17,142 bases of DNA from an uncultured Eubacterium sp. (GTDB taxonomy: Bacteria; Bacillota; Clostridia; Lachnospirales; Lachnospiraceae), in NCBI GenBank assembly GCA_910579075.1, contig CAJTSV010000005.1, positions 5,801 through 22,942 on the forward strand, in the 5' to 3' direction. Made by a program: the position numbers and the translations under genes. How positions within the stretch are numbered: the stretch's first letter is position 1; every line of letters begins with the position of its first letter. The notes below the pieces were generated by a model. That model was given only the letters and a program-made list of their open reading frames with translations. It was not told where the DNA came from and searched no databases. Of this stretch, positions 14,550 through 17,142 are shown piece by piece.

Positions 14550-17142
14550 ATGAAACCTGTAAAACTGATTATGAGCGCCTTTGGCCCGTATGCAGATAAA
14601 ACGGAAATTGATTTCGAGCGGTTTGGCGGGCAGGGGCTGTATCTGATTACCGGAGATACCGGGGCCGGGAAAACCACGATATTTGACGCCATTGCGTTTG
14701 CACTGTATGGAGAAGCGAGCGGGGATGTGCGAAAGGCGGATATGTTCCGCAGCAAGTATGCAAAAGAAGATACCGCAACATACGTGGCTTTTTCGTTTGA
14801 TTACCGTGGAAAACGCTATCAGGTAAAGCGCAATCCCGAGTATATGCGCCCGAAGGGACGGGGAAGCGGGTATACGCTGCAAAGGGCCGATGCACAGCTG
14901 ATATATCCGGACGGGCGGGAACCGGTGACAAAGTCCAGGGAAGTCACGCGTGCCGTGACAGAGCTGACCGGCCTGGACCGCAGGCAGTTTACACAGATTG
15001 CAATGATAGCGCAGGGGGATTTTCAGAAGCTGCTGCTGGCCGGGACAGAGGAGCGCATTGGAATTTTCCGCCAGATTTTTAAAACCGGCATGTACCGGAA
15101 AATCCAGGAACAGTTAAGGAACGCGGAAAAGGCGCAGTGGAAGGCTTATGACGAATGCAGGCGCAGCATGAACCAGTATATGGAAGGCATTCACTGCGGG
15201 GATGATACGCCCCTGGCAGAAAAGATGCGTGAGCTGCGCAAAGGGAAGTTTGACGGCAGAATCGGGGAAGGGATGCTGCTGCTTGCGCAGATGTGCCTGG
15301 AAGATGAAGAAGCAGTCAGGCAGCTGGAGCGGCAGATTGAAGCAGTGGAAGGGCAGATACAGAACGATGACCAGCTGCTGGGCCATATTTTGAAAATGAA
15401 ACAGCAGCAGGAAGAACTGGCCCGGTGCCAGAAGATTCTGGAAGAACAGGGCCCGCTTTTAGAACAGGCAAAAGACCGGCTTTGCAGTGCGCAGGAGCAG
15501 GCAGGGGCATGTGAAGGGCTTGCCATGCAGATAAAGGAGCTGCAGGACCATCTCGGGCTGTTTGAACAGCTGCAGAAAGAAAAAGCCGGACTGGCATCAG
15601 ACAGGCAGGTGTTTGAAGCGGAGCACAAACGCAGGGCAGCACTCGAAAACAGCAGGAAGGAGCTCGAACATGCGCTGCAGATGGATGTACAAATCCTGCA
15701 GGAGCTGGCATCTGCCGGGGAAGAAAAGCAGCGCCTGGAAAACCAGCTGGATAAGCTGAACAGCAAAAAAGCCAGCCTGGAAGGGAATAAACACGCGCTG
15801 CTGCAGGAAATGGAAGGCCGCCAGGAGATAAAAAACAGACAGGCCAAAGCGCAGCAGGATGCACAGAAGCTGCAGGACCATCTGCAGGGGCTGCACAGCC
15901 GGATAGAAAATTTTTCGGGACGTGACCGGCTGCTTGCGGCGGCACAGGAGATTTCGGGAAAGCTTTGTGAATGCAGAACCATTCTTTTGCAGGAAGCACA
16001 GGAGCAGCAGAATCTGAAACAGGAAATCACAGGCACTGAGAAACGGGCACAAGAACTGGCGGACAGGGAAGACGGATTCCAAAAATCCCAGGAAAAGCGG
16101 CGTGCCGCACTGGACAGGCTCAAAGGTGCCGGGGAAGCAGAAGTTCAATGCCGCCATCAGGCCGCAGAAGCAGAAGAAAAGCTGCGCAGCTTTCAGGAAC
16201 AGGCAGAAAGCCTGGCGCAGCTGGAAGCCTGGTGCGGGGAACAGAAAACAGCGTTAAAGCAGGCACAGGTTCAGGCCGGGGAACACCAAAAGCAGCTGGA
16301 TTTATGGAAAGAAGAATGGGAACTGGCCAGGGAAGCTGATACGGAATTATGGAAGCTGGAACAGAAAAAACAGGAGCTGGAAGAACAAAAAAAGATACAG
16401 GAAAAGCTGGAAAAGCAAATCGGGCTGTTTGACAAAAAGCAGGAGGAGCTTGCGGCAGGACAGCTGCAATATCAGGAAGCCGTAAAGGAAAAGGAACGCT
16501 GCGGCCTGAAATACCGGACACTGGAAAAGCTGTTTCTGGATGCCCGGGCCGGGATGCTGGCAAGAGGGCTGCAGGAAGGGGAAGCCTGTCCGGTCTGCGG
16601 TTCCGTGCATCATCCGCAGCTGGCAGATGTGCCGGACACAGTTCCGGAAAAAGAAGAACTGGAGCGGGAAAAGCAGCGGCTGGAAGCAGCGGGCGTAAAT
16701 GCAGAGCGTCTGAGTGCAGGGGCCGGGCATTTAAAAGAACGGCTGGAAGAACAGGGACAGGCGGTGGCGGAACTGGCTTGTGCGATTCCCGGGCTGATGG
16801 AAGGCCTGCGGACGGAGGATGCAGCTGCGGCACAGATGAAGCGGATTCTGCCGCAGCTGCATCTGAAAATCGAAGGCAGGCGGCAGGATAACAGGCACAG
16901 GGAAAAAGAACTGGCTGCACGCATCCGGGAAGCAGAACAAAAGAAAGAACGCAAGGCAGAGCTGGATTCTCTGCTGAAAAAAGGGGAAGAAAAACAAAAG
17001 GAATTAAATGAAAAGCTGCGCCGCAAAAGCCAGGACTCTGCGGCGGCAGACGGCCAGCTGGAAGAAAAAAACAAAAGCTGGGAAAGCCTGAAAGCGGCAA
17101 TGGATTTTCCGGAAAAAGCGGCCGGAAGCACGGCAGAAATGA
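14550..17142 (+). CDS. sbcC: SbcC, ATPase subunit of the SbcCD complex, 5' part (runs off window)
   Basis: The SMC/Rad50-like partner of SbcD; ATP binding gates nuclease access to DNA ends. The frame is open from ATG 14550 (ribosome site GAGCGGGGGAA) to the right edge: 864 codons are visible without a stop. Walker A GDTGAGKT is at 35-42, the Q-loop region QIAMIAQGDFQKLL is at about 150-163, and very long Gln/Glu/Lys-rich coiled coils follow. The zinc hook CPVCGS is at 680-685. The second coiled coil has begun, so the ABC signature, Walker B and D-loop lie beyond the window. Minus-strand open frames of 300 residues within this gene are shadows caused by coiled-coil codon bias. Between sbcD and this gene lie two unrelated small genes. 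Confidence 0.95.
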   Translation, partial: MKPVKLIMSAFGPYADKTEIDFERFGGQGLYLITGDTGAGKTTIFDAIAFALYGEASGDVRKADMFRSKYAKEDTATYVAFSFDYRGKRYQVKRNPEYMRPKGRGSGYTLQRADAQLIYPDGREPVTKSREVTRAVTELTGLDRRQFTQIAMIAQGDFQKLLLAGTEERIGIFRQIFKTGMYRKIQEQLRNAEKAQWKAYDECRRSMNQYMEGIHCGDDTPLAEKMRELRKGKFDGRIGEGMLLLAQMCLEDEEAVRQLERQIEAVEGQIQNDDQLLGHILKMKQQQEELARCQKILEEQGPLLEQAKDRLCSAQEQAGACEGLAMQIKELQDHLGLFEQLQKEKAGLASDRQVFEAEHKRRAALENSRKELEHALQMDVQILQELASAGEEKQRLENQLDKLNSKKASLEGNKHALLQEMEGRQEIKNRQAKAQQDAQKLQDHLQGLHSRIENFSGRDRLLAAAQEISGKLCECRTILLQEAQEQQNLKQEITGTEKRAQELADREDGFQKSQEKRRAALDRLKGAGEAEVQCRHQAAEAEEKLRSFQEQAESLAQLEAWCGEQKTALKQAQVQAGEHQKQLDLWKEEWELAREADTELWKLEQKKQELEEQKKIQEKLEKQIGLFDKKQEELAAGQLQYQEAVKEKERCGLKYRTLEKLFLDARAGMLARGLQEGEACPVCGSVHHPQLADVPDTVPEKEELEREKQRLEAAGVNAERLSAGAGHLKERLEEQGQAVAELACAIPGLMEGLRTEDAAAAQMKRILPQLHLKIEGRRQDNRHREKELAARIREAEQKKERKAELDSLLKKGEEKQKELNEKLRRKSQDSAAADGQLEEKNKSWESLKAAMDFPEKAAGSTAEM

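Noticed and set aside
15191..17131. Several minus-strand open frames of 90-326 codons within sbcC
   Set aside because: They are antisense to a continuous coiled-coil frame with Walker A and zinc hook; Ser/Cys/Leu/Pro-rich shadow composition and lack of motifs mark them as artefacts.
1..17142. CRISPR array, tRNA or rRNA genes, intact transposase or prophage genes
   Set aside because: I found no regularly spaced direct repeats, no cloverleaf or rRNA signature and no transposase or integrase motif on either strand.

Overview
The window looks like a chromosomal segment of a Firmicute, most likely a gut-type Lachnospiraceae (Clostridia). The reasons are strong AGGAGG-type ribosome sites, moderately GC-rich coding DNA between AT-rich promoters, a large Lhr-type helicase, an sbcD/sbcC pair, a clostridial-type FMN/Fe-S/FAD enoate reductase and small XRE/membrane-protein gene pairs. 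The species cannot be fixed from the sequence alone.

Layout. (1) 1-3522: the 3' two thirds or so of an Lhr-like helicase gene, open at the left edge. (2) 3523-3967: a non-coding leader with an apparent sigma-A promoter whose -35/-10 spacer contains nine consecutive G, a second G9 tract exactly 90 bases downstream, and a palindromic repeat. (3) 3968-5965: a secreted, Ig-like/low-complexity surface protein, followed by a clear terminator. (4) 6049-6879 (minus): an AraC-family regulator, divergent from (5) 6964-7858, a decayed enoate reductase, and 7932-9938, its intact FMN/4Fe-4S/FAD relative. (6) 10052-11357 (minus): a dead toxin-antitoxin-like pair, made of a frameshifted XRE-ImmA/IrrE gene and a DUF4411 PIN-type gene cut to 50 codons. 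(7) 11690-12653: a dead AAA-ATPase/PD-(D/E)XK gene. (8) 12650-17142: sbcD, a two-gene membrane-protein/XRE cassette with a palindromic operator-like site, then sbcC running off the right edge.

How it fits together. The best-supported unusual feature is the G9 tract inside the promoter ahead of the surface protein. Slippage there would change spacer length, so the surface protein could be switched on and off in a population, as known for porA and opc in Neisseria. The stretch 6960-12650 is a zone of gene decay: three separate relics lie between intact genes. A family of palindromic repeats (core GGGCTGCYGCATTAAG, three copies at 3819-3927, 7862-7910 and 9980-10053) sits at or next to several of these breakpoints. 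The SbcCD nuclease genes, normally adjacent, are separated by a probably self-regulated XRE/membrane pair, and the 3' end of sbcD is duplicated just before it.
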